Positions 52,599 to 62,098 of a stretch of 64,000 nucleotides of DNA are shown in pieces. The first letter of the stretch is position 1. Each line of letters opens with the position of its first letter. Location of the stretch: assembly GCF_001905385.1 (NCBI RefSeq), contig NZ_LIPF01000016.1, forward strand, positions 1-64,000. Reading direction: 5' to 3'. The stretch is from Streptomyces sp. CB02414. Lineage in GTDB: Bacteria > Actinomycetota > Actinomycetes > Streptomycetales > Streptomycetaceae. The position numbers and the translations under genes are program-made. Under the pieces are notes generated by a model. The model was given only the letters and a program-made list of their open reading frames with translations. It was not told the DNA's origin and did not search any database.

Positions 52599-52606
52599 AG
52601 GATGCT

Positions 52607-53284
52607 ATGTCGGAGAACACGAAGAGCGGGACGAAGGCGCGGTTGTACGACGCGTTCGCGGTCAGCGGCAAGGCGCTGGCCAGCGGAAAGCGTCTGGAGC
52701 TGCTGGATCTGCTGGCCCAGGGCGAGCGCACCGTCGACGCGCTCGCGAAGGCGGCCGGACTGAACCTGACCACCGCCTCGGCGCATCTGCAGACCCTGAA
52801 GCAGGCCGGTTTCGTCGCCACTCGCCGCGAAGGCGTGCGCATCCACTACCGCCTCGCCGGTGACGACGTCGCCCAGCTGTTCGCGCTGCTGCGCAAGGTA
52901 GCCGAGACCCACCAGGCCGCCGTGCCCGCCGCCCGCGACGCCTACCTCGGCGAGGACACCGCCGCCGAACTCAGCCGCGAGGAACTGCGGACCCGGATCG
53001 CGGCCGGGGACATTGTCGTCCTGGATGTCCGGCCGGTGGAGGAGTACCAGGCCGGGCACATCCCCGGAGCCCTCTCCATCCCAGTCGACGAGCTGGCCGA
53101 CCGGATCAACGAGCTGCCCGAGGACCTGGAGATCGTCGTCTACTGCCGCGGCGAGTACTGCGTCCTGGCCTACGACGCCGTACGGCTCCTGACCGACCGC
53201 GGCCGGCGCGCGATCCGCCTCAACGACGGCATGCTGGAGTGGCGCCTGTCCCAGATGCCCGTCGACGCCGCGGACCTGACGTGA
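52607..53284 (+). CDS. ArsR-type regulator fused to a rhodanese domain
   Basis: The 225-residue protein starts at ATG 52607, 5 bases after GGAGG. The N-terminal winged helix is KRLELLDLLAQGERTVDALA, KAAGLNLTTASAHLQTLKQA. The C-terminal rhodanese domain reads DIVVLDVRPVEEYQAGHIPG, with the Cys-containing loop VVYCRGEYCVLAYDA. Such fusions are thought to sense persulfide through the Cys pair. Its stop overlaps the desulfurase start (GTGA). Confidence 0.92.
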   Translation: MSENTKSGTKARLYDAFAVSGKALASGKRLELLDLLAQGERTVDALAKAAGLNLTTASAHLQTLKQAGFVATRREGVRIHYRLAGDDVAQLFALLRKVAETHQAAVPAARDAYLGEDTAAELSREELRTRIAAGDIVVLDVRPVEEYQAGHIPGALSIPVDELADRINELPEDLEIVVYCRGEYCVLAYDAVRLLTDRGRRAIRLNDGMLEWRLSQMPVDAADLT

Positions 53285-54462
53285 CCCGCCCGGGCGGCGA
53301 CCTCCCGCCGCACCCGGGACTGGCCGGCGGGCCGGTCTACCTGGACTACAACGCCACCACCCCGGTCGACCCGCGCGTCGCAGAGGCGATGTGGCCGCAC
53401 CTGACCGACTTCTTCGGCAACCCCTCCAGCAACCACCCCTTCTCCCAGGAGCCGCGCCGGGCGCTTGCCGAGGCCCGTGCCCAGGTCGCCTCTCTGATCG
53501 GCGCCGGGCCCGGCGAGATCGTGTTCACCGGCTCCGGCTCCGAAGCCGACCTGCTCGCGGTGCGCGGTGCGGTCCTGGCCTCTGGCCGCCCGCACCCGCA
53601 TGTGATCACCCAGGCCACCGAGCATCCGGCCGTCCTTCAGACGTGCCGGGCCCTTGAGCGGCTGCACGGCGCGCGGGTGACCGTGCTGCCGGTCGACCGC
53701 GACGGGCTCGTCGAGCCGGACGCCCTGGCCGACGCATTCACCGAGGACACGGTGCTGGTGTCGGTGATGGCGGCGAACAACGAGACTGGCGCCCTCCAGC
53801 CGATCACGGAACTCGCCGCGCTCGCCCGTGAGCGTGGTGCGCTGTTCCACTGCGACGCCGCCCAGGCCGTGGGCAAGATCCCCCTCAATGTCGGCGACCT
53901 GGGCGTGGACCTGCTGACGATCGTGGGGCACAAGATGTACGCGCCCAAGGGCGCCGCCGCCCTGTACGTACGCGACGGTGTGAGCCTGGAGCCGGTCGTC
54001 TATGGCGGCGGGCAGGAACGGGGCCTGCGCGCGGGCACGGAGAACGTCGCCCTGGCCGTCGCGCTTGGCACCGCCGCGCGGCTCGCGGCCGAGGAGCTTG
54101 CCTCCGGCGCTCCAGCCCGCGTCGCGGCTCTGCGCGACGATCTCCATCAGCGGCTGGCGATCGGTCTGCCCGGCCGCGTGCACCTCAACGGGCCGGACAA
54201 GCATCGGCTGCCGAACACCCTGAACGTCAGCGTCGACGGCGCTCTCGGCCACGAGGTCCTCGCCGCCGTCGGTGAGATCGCGGCGTCGACCGGATCAGCC
54301 TGCCACAGCGGCACCCACACCCCCTCCCCGGTGCTCACCGCCATGGGCATGCAGCCGGACCGCGCGCTCGGCGCGCTGCGGCTGTCCCTGGGCCGCTGGA
54401 CCACGGCCGAGCAGATCGAGACGGCGGCAGCAACCCTCATCCGGGCGGCTGGCGCGCAGTGA
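53281..54462 (+). CDS. Cysteine desulfurase (NifS/IscS-like)
   Basis: The 393-residue PLP enzyme starts at GTG 53281. It has VYLDYNATTPVDPRV, the PLP Lys in IVGHKMYAPKGAA, the His in ITQATEHPAVLQ and the active Cys in STGSACHSG. It transfers sulfur from cysteine to acceptors as persulfide. Here, as the second gene in an operon of persulfide genes, it may feed TusA or rhodaneses. Alternatively it acts on selenocysteine. Confidence 0.92.
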   Translation: MTRPGGDLPPHPGLAGGPVYLDYNATTPVDPRVAEAMWPHLTDFFGNPSSNHPFSQEPRRALAEARAQVASLIGAGPGEIVFTGSGSEADLLAVRGAVLASGRPHPHVITQATEHPAVLQTCRALERLHGARVTVLPVDRDGLVEPDALADAFTEDTVLVSVMAANNETGALQPITELAALARERGALFHCDAAQAVGKIPLNVGDLGVDLLTIVGHKMYAPKGAAALYVRDGVSLEPVVYGGGQERGLRAGTENVALAVALGTAARLAAEELASGAPARVAALRDDLHQRLAIGLPGRVHLNGPDKHRLPNTLNVSVDGALGHEVLAAVGEIAASTGSACHSGTHTPSPVLTAMGMQPDRALGALRLSLGRWTTAEQIETAAATLIRAAGAQ

Positions 54463-54512
54463 CCGGGCCCACCGGCCCGAGCCAAGAGGAACCGACGAGC
54501 AGCAGGAGAGGC

Positions 54513-55697
54513 ATGACCGAGACCAGCGCGCACGGACTGTCCACCCGCAGTGTCCACGCCGGCGAGCGCCGTGACGCCGAGGGGGCCGTCCATACCCCGC
54601 TCTACAACCACTCCACCTTCGCGTTCGACACCACCGCCGACCTTCTCGACGTCGTCGAAGGCCGCAAGAGCGGGAACCTCTACACCCGCTACGGCCTCAA
54701 CCCCACCATCCGCTCCACCGAGGAAAAGCTCGCCGACCTCGAAGGCGGCGAGCAGGCCCTGGCGTTCTCCTCCGGCATGGCCGCCGAAGCCGCCACCTTC
54801 CTCGCCCACTGCCGCACCGGCGACCACATCGTGTGCATCGGCGAGGTCTACGGCGGCACGTTCGAACTCCTCGGCGACAATCTGCCCCAGATCGGCATCA
54901 CCACGACGTTCCTGCGCGCCGACGAAGTCGAGCGGCTGCCGGAGGTGCTGACCGGCCGGACGCGGATCGTGTTCTTCGAGACCCCGGCCAACCCCACCCT
55001 GACCGTCTTCGACATCGCCGCCCTCTCCGCCCAGGCCCGCACGGTCGGCGCGCTGACGGTGGTGGACAACACCTTCGCCACCCCCGTCAACCAGAACCCG
55101 CTCGCCCATGGCGCGGACCTGGTCGTGCACTCGGCGACCAAGTACCTCGGCGGGCACTCCGACCTGACCGCCGGCGTCCTGACCGGCCCTGCCGAACACC
55201 TCGCCCCGGTGGCGGGGTGGCGCAAGAACCTCGGCCAGGTCATCGCCCCCGAGACCGCGTTCCTCCTCGCCCGCTCCGTTCGCTCCCTGCCCGTCCGGGT
55301 CCGCGCCCAGAACACCACCGCGCAGGCGGTCGCCGCGTTCCTGCAGACGCACCCGCGCGTCGCCCGTGTGCACTACCCGGGGCTGGCCACCGGCGAGCAG
55401 AAGCGCATCGTGGACGCGCAGATGCGCGGCGGGGGCGGCATGCTCAGCGCCGTCCTGGACGCGAACGCCGGCCAGACGGCCGCGGTGGTGGACCGGCTGC
55501 GGCTGTTCGCCATCGCGCCCAGCCTGGGCGGCGTCGAGTCCCTGGTCACCCAGCCCATCACCACCACCCACCACGGCCTCGATGCGGCCGAGCGCGCCCG
55601 CCGGGGCATCGCCGACAGCATGATCCGTCTGTCCGTCGGCCTCGAAGACGCCGACGACCTGCTCGCCGATCTCGCCCAGGCCCTCGACGCCGACTGA
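54513..55697 (+). CDS. Cys/Met-metabolism PLP enzyme (trans-sulfuration type)
   Basis: The 394-residue enzyme has VHTPLYNHSTFAFDT, TRYGLNPTIRSTEEKLADLE, the PLP Lys in VVHSATKYLGGHSD and SVGLEDADDLLADL. It belongs to the group containing methionine gamma-lyase, cystathionine gamma-synthase/lyase and O-acetylhomoserine sulfhydrylase. ATG 54513, preceded by AGGAGAGGC, is preferred over GTG 54459, which overlaps the upstream stop. The exact reaction cannot be read from sequence. Confidence 0.9.
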   Translation: MTETSAHGLSTRSVHAGERRDAEGAVHTPLYNHSTFAFDTTADLLDVVEGRKSGNLYTRYGLNPTIRSTEEKLADLEGGEQALAFSSGMAAEAATFLAHCRTGDHIVCIGEVYGGTFELLGDNLPQIGITTTFLRADEVERLPEVLTGRTRIVFFETPANPTLTVFDIAALSAQARTVGALTVVDNTFATPVNQNPLAHGADLVVHSATKYLGGHSDLTAGVLTGPAEHLAPVAGWRKNLGQVIAPETAFLLARSVRSLPVRVRAQNTTAQAVAAFLQTHPRVARVHYPGLATGEQKRIVDAQMRGGGGMLSAVLDANAGQTAAVVDRLRLFAIAPSLGGVESLVTQPITTTHHGLDAAERARRGIADSMIRLSVGLEDADDLLADLAQALDAD

Positions 55698-55781
55698 CAG
55701 CCCTCCTCCATCCGCTCACCGGGCCCGCACGAGGGCCCGGTGAGCGCCCCGTACGCCTCTGCACGAAAGGCCTCCCATTCC

Positions 55782-56348
55782 GTGACCGGTTTTCCCCTCC
55801 ATGACGAGGCCACCGCACCCGCCGAGGCCCTGCCGCACCTCGCTGCGGCCCGCGAACGCATGGGTTTCCTCACCACCCTCAACGCCGTCATGGCCGAGTC
55901 CCCGCAGCTCCTGGCCGGCTACACCGCCCTGGCCCAGCAGTTCGCCGCCTCCTCTCTGCCCAAGCCCGCGCAGCAGGTCGTCCTGCTCACCGCGAGCGTC
56001 GCCAACGCCTGCCCGCACTGCGTTGCCGCGCACTCCACCCTCGCCCTGCGCGCCGGTCTCACCACCGACGACGTCAACGCCCTGCGCAAGGCGACCACGT
56101 TGCAGGATCCGTCACTGGACGCCGTGCGCCGCCTCACCCAGGCCATCGTCGACAAGCGCGGCTGGGCCGACGAGCAGGACGTCGCCGATTTCCTCGCCGC
56201 CGGACACACCCACCGCCAGATCCTTGACGTCGTCCTGGGCGTCGGCATGAAGACCCTGTCCAACTACACCAACCACCTCACCCACACACACGTCGACCCG
56301 GCCTGGCACGACCAGCAGTGGACGCCGCCAGCAGCCACCACCCCCTGA
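55782..56348 (+). CDS. AhpD/carboxymuconolactone decarboxylase-like protein
   Basis: The 188-residue protein has the redox motif NACPHCVAAHSTLAL (CxxC and His), typical of AhpD-type peroxidase/reductase proteins. Helical pairs include LDAVRRLTQAIVDKRGW. Starts at GTG 55782, or GTG 55740. In the sulfur operon it may handle thiol oxidation or regenerate an oxidised carrier. The exact role is unknown. Confidence 0.85.
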   Translation: MTGFPLHDEATAPAEALPHLAAARERMGFLTTLNAVMAESPQLLAGYTALAQQFAASSLPKPAQQVVLLTASVANACPHCVAAHSTLALRAGLTTDDVNALRKATTLQDPSLDAVRRLTQAIVDKRGWADEQDVADFLAAGHTHRQILDVVLGVGMKTLSNYTNHLTHTHVDPAWHDQQWTPPAATTP

Positions 56349-56384
56349 CACATCCACTGCCGACCGCCCCGCGCAGGAAGAGAC

Positions 56385-57650
56385 ATGACCAGCACCGCAC
56401 CCGCCGTCCCCGCCGCCATACCCGACGCCGCCCAGGCACAGCGCCGCATCCTGCGTGTCCTGGTCGCCTCCCAGATCCTCAGCGGCGCCGGTCTCGCCGC
56501 CGGCGTCACCGTCGGTGCCCTGCTCGCCCAGGACATGCTCGGCACCACCAGCCTCGCCGGACTGCCCAGCGCCCTGTTCACCGCCGGGTCCGCTCTCGCC
56601 GCCGTCACCGTCGGCCGCATCTCGCAGGCCCGCGGCCGCCGCCCCGGCCTCGCCGCCGGATACCTCACCGGCGCCCTCGGCTCGGCCGGCGTCATCGCTG
56701 CCGCCGTCCTGGACAACCCCGTCCTGCTGTTCATCGCCCTGTTCGTCTACGGCGCGGGCACCGCCACCAACCTCCAGGCCCGCTACGCCGGAGCCGACCT
56801 CGCCCCACCCGGCCACCGCGCCCGCGCGGTCTCCACCGTCCTGGTCGCCACCACCCTCGGCGGCGTCGCCGGACCCAACCTCGCCGCCCCCGCCGGCACC
56901 CTCGCCGAACACCTCCACATCCCCCACCTCGCCGGACTCTTCGTCATCTCCGGTGCCGCCTACGCGCTGGCCGCGCTCGTCCTCGCCCTGTGGCTGCGCC
57001 CCGACCCGCTGCTCCTGGCCCGCGCCGTCGCCCAGGCCAGGGAAGCCGACACCGCGGCCAACCCGGCCGCCGACGGCGGTGACGCCGACACCGGCGAGGG
57101 CCGCGGCGGCGTGGTCCTCGGCGCGCTGGTCATGATCCTCACCCAGCTCGTCATGGTCGCGATCATGACGATGACACCGGTCCACATGCACGACCACGGC
57201 CACTCCACCGCCGCCTCGGGCCTCGTCATCGGCATCCACATCGGCGCCATGTACCTGCCCTCACCGCTCACCGGCTGGCTCGTCGACCGCTACGGCCGCA
57301 TGAAGATCGCCGCCGCCTCCGGCATCACCCTGCTCGCCGCCGGCATCCTCGCCGCCGCCGCGCCCGGCGACTCCGTCGCCCTCCTCGCCCTCGCCCTGGC
57401 CCTGCTCGGCCTGGGCTGGAACTTCGGTCTCGTCTCCGGCACCGCGATCATCACCGACACCGTCCCGCTGGCCACCCGCGCCAAGACCCAGGGCCTGGTC
57501 GACGTCTCCATCGCCATCGCCGGCGCCACCGGCGGCATGGCCTCCGGCATCATGGTCGCCGCCACCAGCTACCCCGCCCTCGCCCTCACCGGCGGAGCCC
57601 TCTCCCTCGCCCTCCTGCCCGCCGTCGCCGCCACGGCCTACCGCCGATGA
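56385..57650 (+). CDS. MFS transporter with His-rich loop (cargo)
   Basis: The 421-residue protein has twelve transmembrane segments. A loop HMHDHGHSTAASG between helices 7 and 8 is His-rich. The conserved TGWLVDRYGRMKIAAASG motif marks the second half. ATG 56385 follows AGGAAGAG. Stop and start overlap with the TusA-like gene (ATGA). A role as exporter of a sulfur or metalloid compound is likely but not shown. Confidence 0.87.
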   Translation: MTSTAPAVPAAIPDAAQAQRRILRVLVASQILSGAGLAAGVTVGALLAQDMLGTTSLAGLPSALFTAGSALAAVTVGRISQARGRRPGLAAGYLTGALGSAGVIAAAVLDNPVLLFIALFVYGAGTATNLQARYAGADLAPPGHRARAVSTVLVATTLGGVAGPNLAAPAGTLAEHLHIPHLAGLFVISGAAYALAALVLALWLRPDPLLLARAVAQAREADTAANPAADGGDADTGEGRGGVVLGALVMILTQLVMVAIMTMTPVHMHDHGHSTAASGLVIGIHIGAMYLPSPLTGWLVDRYGRMKIAAASGITLLAAGILAAAAPGDSVALLALALALLGLGWNFGLVSGTAIITDTVPLATRAKTQGLVDVSIAIAGATGGMASGIMVAATSYPALALTGGALSLALLPAVAATAYRR

Positions 57651-57949
57651 AGCCCACGATCCCCGACACTCCCGCGCCCGGCATCACCGTCGACGGCACC
57701 GGCCTGCTGTGCGTCACGCTCCTGCTGCGCCTGCGCAAGGAGATCGACGGCGCCGAGCCGGGCACCGTCGTCCACGTCATCGCCACCGACCCGGCCGCGC
57801 CGCTGGACCTGCCCGCCTGGTGCCACATGACCGGCCACCACTACCTCGGCGCCGTCCACGGCGACGAACGGCCGGTGTATGCCCTTCAACTGGCAGCCGA
57901 CGCGCTGTCCACCCGGGCCGACGCGCCATGGCACCCAACAACCCCGTAG
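57647..57949 (+). CDS. TusA/SirA-like sulfur carrier
   Basis: The 100-residue protein overlaps the MFS stop. It has the TusA layout: ITVDGTGLLCVTLLLRLRKE (the usual CPxP motif is CVTL, but the sulfur-carrying Cys is kept), EPGTVVHVIATDPAAPLD and DLPAWCHMTGHHYLG. It probably accepts persulfide sulfur from the cysteine desulfurase or a rhodanese and passes it on. Confidence 0.82.
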   Translation: MKPTIPDTPAPGITVDGTGLLCVTLLLRLRKEIDGAEPGTVVHVIATDPAAPLDLPAWCHMTGHHYLGAVHGDERPVYALQLAADALSTRADAPWHPTTP

Positions 57950-57967
57950 CCGCTGGCACCGCTGTGC

Positions 57968-60900
57968 TCACTCGTCCTCGTCCTGCTCGGCCGCAGCCGG
58001 GTCGCGCAGCGGGCGCAGCCCGCCATCGGAAGGAATGCTGGTGCGGAAGCTGTAGCGGCCCAGGCAGTTGAGGTTCGCGTGCCTGAGCGGGGAGAGCCGG
58101 GCGACGTCTTGGTCCAGGACGTCGTGCTCCCGCTCGTTGGCGGGCAGGGCGCGCAGCTGGTCGACGGCGGCGTCCAGGTAGCGGGTCGTCCACAGCACGG
58201 CGGCGTTGAGGACCAGCCCGAGCGCGCCGAGCTGATCCTCCTGCCCTTCCCGGTACGCCTGCATGATCTGCCCGCGCTTGCCGTGGCAGATGTCCCGGGC
58301 GAGCTTGTGGCGGGACTCCTGCACGGTCAGCTGCCGGTTCATCTGCCGGCGGTAGGTGTCGTCGACCGGGTCGACCACCCGCAGCAGGTGCAGGGTCTTG
58401 GCAATCCGCCCGTACTCGGCGAACGCCTGCCCCATCGGGGTCGGCCGCCCCTCGCGGCCGAACATCCGCAGCAGGTCGTACGCGCGGACCTGCCCGGTCA
58501 CCAGGGAGCCGGCCACCCGCAGCATGTCCGGCCAGTGCGTGATCACCTTGTTCAGGTTCACCCGGTTACGCGCCAGGTCCTCCAGCGGCCCGTACCCGCC
58601 GGTCGTGACCCCAGGCATCTCCGCCCGCCAGAACCGCTGGTCGCCCAGGTCCTTGAACCGGGGCGAGAAGTTGTAGCCGAGCATCGCAAACAGCCCGAAG
58701 ACCATGTCGGAGTACGAGGCGTTATCGGTGGCGACCATCTCCGGCCGCGCCCCGGCGTCCAGGTTCAGCAGGGTGTCCAGGATGTGCAGGGAGTCGCGCG
58801 GCGTACCCGGCACGACCATCTGCCCGATCCCCGCGACCTGGTCATTGACCGCGTTCAGCCACGTGATCCCGCGTTTGAAGTGGTAGTACTTCGGCGAGGG
58901 CCCGGCATTGATGGTCCGCTTGGGCACCACGAACCGCAGGCCGTCCACGGAGGCGAGCAGCCCGTCGCCCCAGTGGGAGACGATCGGCACCCGCGCCTGG
59001 GCTGCGATCAGCTTCGCGTTCGCCGCGGCGATGGTGTCGGCGCGTAGGTAGTACTGGTCGACGTGCACCAGCCGGGCCCGGGTGAGCGCCTCGTCGGCGG
59101 CGTCGATGACGGGGGTCAGGCCGATGTTGCACGCCTCGGCGACCAGCAACGCCACCAGCGAGGTCTTCAGGTTCTCCATCCGGGTGCGGCCGTCCCCGAG
59201 GTGCACGAAGGTGTCCAGGAACCCGGTCCAGGCATCGACCTCGAACAGCAGGTCCGGCAGGTCGATCTTCGGGAGCATCGCCGCGGTGGTCTTCCTGAGC
59301 CAGCGCAGCGACGCGGGTTCACCGACCGCGCCGAGCCGGTCCACGTTCAGCTTCAGCCGGCCGCCCGGCTGGACCTCGAAGCTGAACTTCGCGTCCTGCC
59401 CGGCCTCCTCCAGGCGCTCGGCCATCAGCTGCCACGCCGATCCAGCGCCCGCACCCGCCCGGCAAGGTGTTCCTCGACCGGCTCGTGAAGGCTCAGGCCG
59501 TGCAGGACGTCCTCGGCGACGGCGTCCCACCGCCTGCCGTCCAGCAGCCTGGCCCGCGGATCGGCCCACCGGTTCGACGGCGAGGCGAACACATCGCGCC
59601 GCATCAGCGCGCGGTAGAGCTGCTCCAGCACGCACACCACGTACGCGTCGCGGTCCACCGCGCCCTCGGGCAGCTCCGGGTTGGAGTACACCGCCCTCTT
59701 CCACGCCGCCGGCACCAGACGGGCGTCGATCTCGCGCGGCAGCAGCGGCTTGACCTTGACCTTCCGCCGCGCGAGCGCGGGCAGCCGCCTCACCGCCTCG
59801 CGCACCCGCTTGCCGGCCGAGGCCGCGCTCAGCGCGGACGACTCCCCGAGCAGGGACAAAAACGGGCGGACGGTGCTGTAGCGGGTGGCCAGCAGCCGCC
59901 GCGTCTCCGCCTCGGTCTCATCGTCCCCGGGCGGCAGCAGCTCCTCCAGCAGCAAGGCCGCGGCCGCGACCTCCTCGCGCGGCCCGATCTCCGTCTCCAG
60001 CGCCCGCCACATCGCCGCCGGATCGAGGTCGGCGCCGTGCTCCTCGACCAGGGCCAGCTGCTCGCTCCACAGCCGGAACACGCCGTTGACCATGCGGGAC
60101 GCCTTCGCCACCCGCGGCCGGGCCGCCAGCCAGTCCTTGTCCGTCGCTCGGCGGGCGCTGCTGATCAGCTTCACCTGCATCAGCAGCGCGAACAGGTCCA
60201 GCGCGTCATCGATCGCCGACGCCTCCAGGTGCCGCACCACCGACGTCAGCAGCGCGGTGCGCTTCGGCTCCGGGGTCCGCTCCAGGTTCGGCGCCTTCGA
60301 CCCCAGCCCGACCCGGGCCAGCGCCGCCAGCCGGTTCGGCGGCACTCTGTCGATCCGCACCCGGCCCAGCCGGAACGAGGAGATCTCTTCCACCCGCTCC
60401 AGCGCCTTCGCCATCCCCGTCCCCGTCGTCCGCGTCGGCGGCCGGCGCAGCCTCTCCAGCTCCGAGACCCGCCGCCCTTCCGGGACATCGAGCAGCGCCA
60501 CCAGGTCCGCCGGCAGCGACGCCTCCGCCCGCCGCGCGGCCTTGGCCACCGTCGCGTACAGGCGCCTCTCCGCGACCGCGCGGACCTCCGCCACCTGCCG
60601 GGCCAGCACCGAGACGCCCGGTAGCAGTACCCGGTTGCGCCGCAGCCAGCCCACCGCCTGGTTGAACAGCGCCACCGGCCCCTCGGCGTGCGTCCACGCC
60701 CGCCCGTGCAGGAACGTACGGAATCTCCGCCCCCACTCCGCGTCCTCGAACTGGTGGTAGCCGTAGGCGTCCCGAATCTCCCACGCGTGCTCGTACGCCG
60801 TCATCTGCCGCTCGGTGTACCGCTTCACGCACGAGGCGTCCTCCACGCCCAGATGCTCGGCCAGGTACTCGACCACCGGCCACGGCACCTCTAGCGGATC

Positions 60901-61101
60901 CTCCAGGAACAACCCCAGATAGCGGACCGTGCACATCTGGAGCGCGAACCCCAGACGGCTGTGATCGCCTCTCCGCTTCCGGATCAGCTCCCGGTCCACA
61001 TCGTCGAGGTAGAAGAACCGCTCCAGCTCTGGCCGCGTCGGCTCCTCCACGAACCGCCCGTACGCCTCGACCTGCTCATCAGTCAAAAATTCCACCGGCA
61101 C
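57968..61101 (-). pseudogene. tnpA: Tn3-family transposase with one frameshift
   Basis: The N-terminal part (61101 to about 59440) starts VPVEFLTDEQVEAYGRFVEE, a DUF4158-type domain including LQMCTVRYLGLFLEDP. A one-base deletion near 59435-59445 (ALDRRGS-stop versus AWQLMAERLEEA) shifts the frame. The C-terminal part holds the DDE catalytic core: LLASVDGLRFVVP, MVATDNASYSDMVFGLFAML and LTVQESRHKLARD. Without the shift it would be about 1044 residues, the normal size. The frameshift could be real decay, a sequencing error, or suppressed in translation. Confidence 0.85.
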
Positions 61102-61196
61102 GCGGCGGACGGTAGCCCCGCGTCAAACCCCGCAGACGATCTTTCCCCGAACCCCAGCACCGGAGTGGATCACTGTGCTAGACGTCAAGAGCGTTC

Positions 61197-61234
61197 CTTA
61201 GCGCTAACGGCTGTTCCGTTGTTCCCCGAGGCCG
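61197..61234. repeat. Right terminal inverted repeat of the Tn3 element
   Basis: Exact reverse complement of the left repeat. Followed by ACTCC, the target duplication. Confidence 0.95.
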
Positions 61235-61538
61235 ACTCCCGCCGGACTACCGGCGCGTTCTCGCCGCCGTGCGGCAGGCCGCCGGACCGGTCATGGCCCG
61301 GCAGGTCGGTGACATGCTGGGAACCGATGTCAGCGTGCGGGCCAAGCCGGAACCGCTGCGCGGGAAGCTGGTCAGACTCTTCGATCGCGGGTGGCTGCGA
61401 AAACTTCCCGACGGCCGGTTCACCGCGGATCGCGCTGCGACCGGCCGCCGCCCGTGGTGGCAGGGACGGGTTTCGCGAGCGGAACCGGTCACCGCCCGCT
61501 TGCTAGCGTCATGCCCCGTCACAGCACACAACCGTTAA
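61235..61538 (+). pseudogene. 3' part of the gene split by the Tn3 transposon
   Basis: LPPDYRRVLAAVRQAAGPVM, ARQVGDMLGTDVSV and KLVRLFDRGWLRKLPDGRFT form a winged helix. Reading continues in frame from 47884 once the transposon and one ACTCC are removed. The ORF ends at 61538. Confidence 0.7.
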
Positions 61539-61639
61539 GGGCAAAGAGGCGGTCGATGCACCTTGGCTGACGTACGCGGGCCACTCGCCGGGGCGACACG
61601 CCCCCGATGGGACCCCAGGGAGGAGGCGTGCGTCCGGGT

Positions 61640-62022
61640 CCGGCGACGCACCCGCGTTCACCGACGTCATGGCCCGGCTACGCGTTCCCCGACGCCGTGG
61701 GCGACCCCGCACCAGGCCGAACGTGGTCCTGGCGGATAAGGCGTACTCCTCCCGTGCGATTCGCGAGCACCTACGCAAGCGCGGCATCCGAGCGGTGATC
61801 GCCATCCCTGCGGACCAGCAACGTCATCGGCTGCGTCGCGGCAGCCAGGGCGGCAGGCCACCGGCCTTCGGCCGAGAGATCTACAAACAACGCAACACCA
61901 TCGAACGGTGCATCAACCGCTTGAAGCAATGGCGAGGCATCGCCACGCGCTACGAGAAGACCGCAACCATCTACCTGGCCGGACTACATATCGCCGGCAT
62001 CTTCCTCTGGTCCGCCTGCTGA
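61640..62022 (+). pseudogene. IS5-type transposase C-terminal fragment
   Basis: PNVVLADKAYSSRAIREHLR, REIYKQRNTIERCINRLKQW and RGIATRYEKTATIYLAGLHI are the second catalytic Asp and the catalytic-Glu region of IS5-family transposases. The N-terminal half is missing. The stop is at 62022. Confidence 0.85.
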
Positions 62023-62098
62023 CTCGGGGAACGTATCTGGTGGCAGCTGACGGGGATCGGTACACCCATTGTCAGTCGCTGGTGCCAGCATCACAGCT

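Larger units (their letters stand above)
47885..61234. mobile_element. Tn3-family transposon with sulfur-handling cargo, 13,350 bp
   Basis: The ends are perfect 38-bp inverted repeats (47885-47922 and 61197-61234), bordered on both sides by the 5-bp direct repeat ACTCC (47880-47884 and 61235-61239). Inside are a serine resolvase gene, a candidate res site, a Tn3-type transposase gene with one frameshift, and nine cargo genes concerned with methyl transfer, export and persulfide chemistry. Intact ends and target duplication argue for insertion as one unit and recent arrival. Confidence 0.93.
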
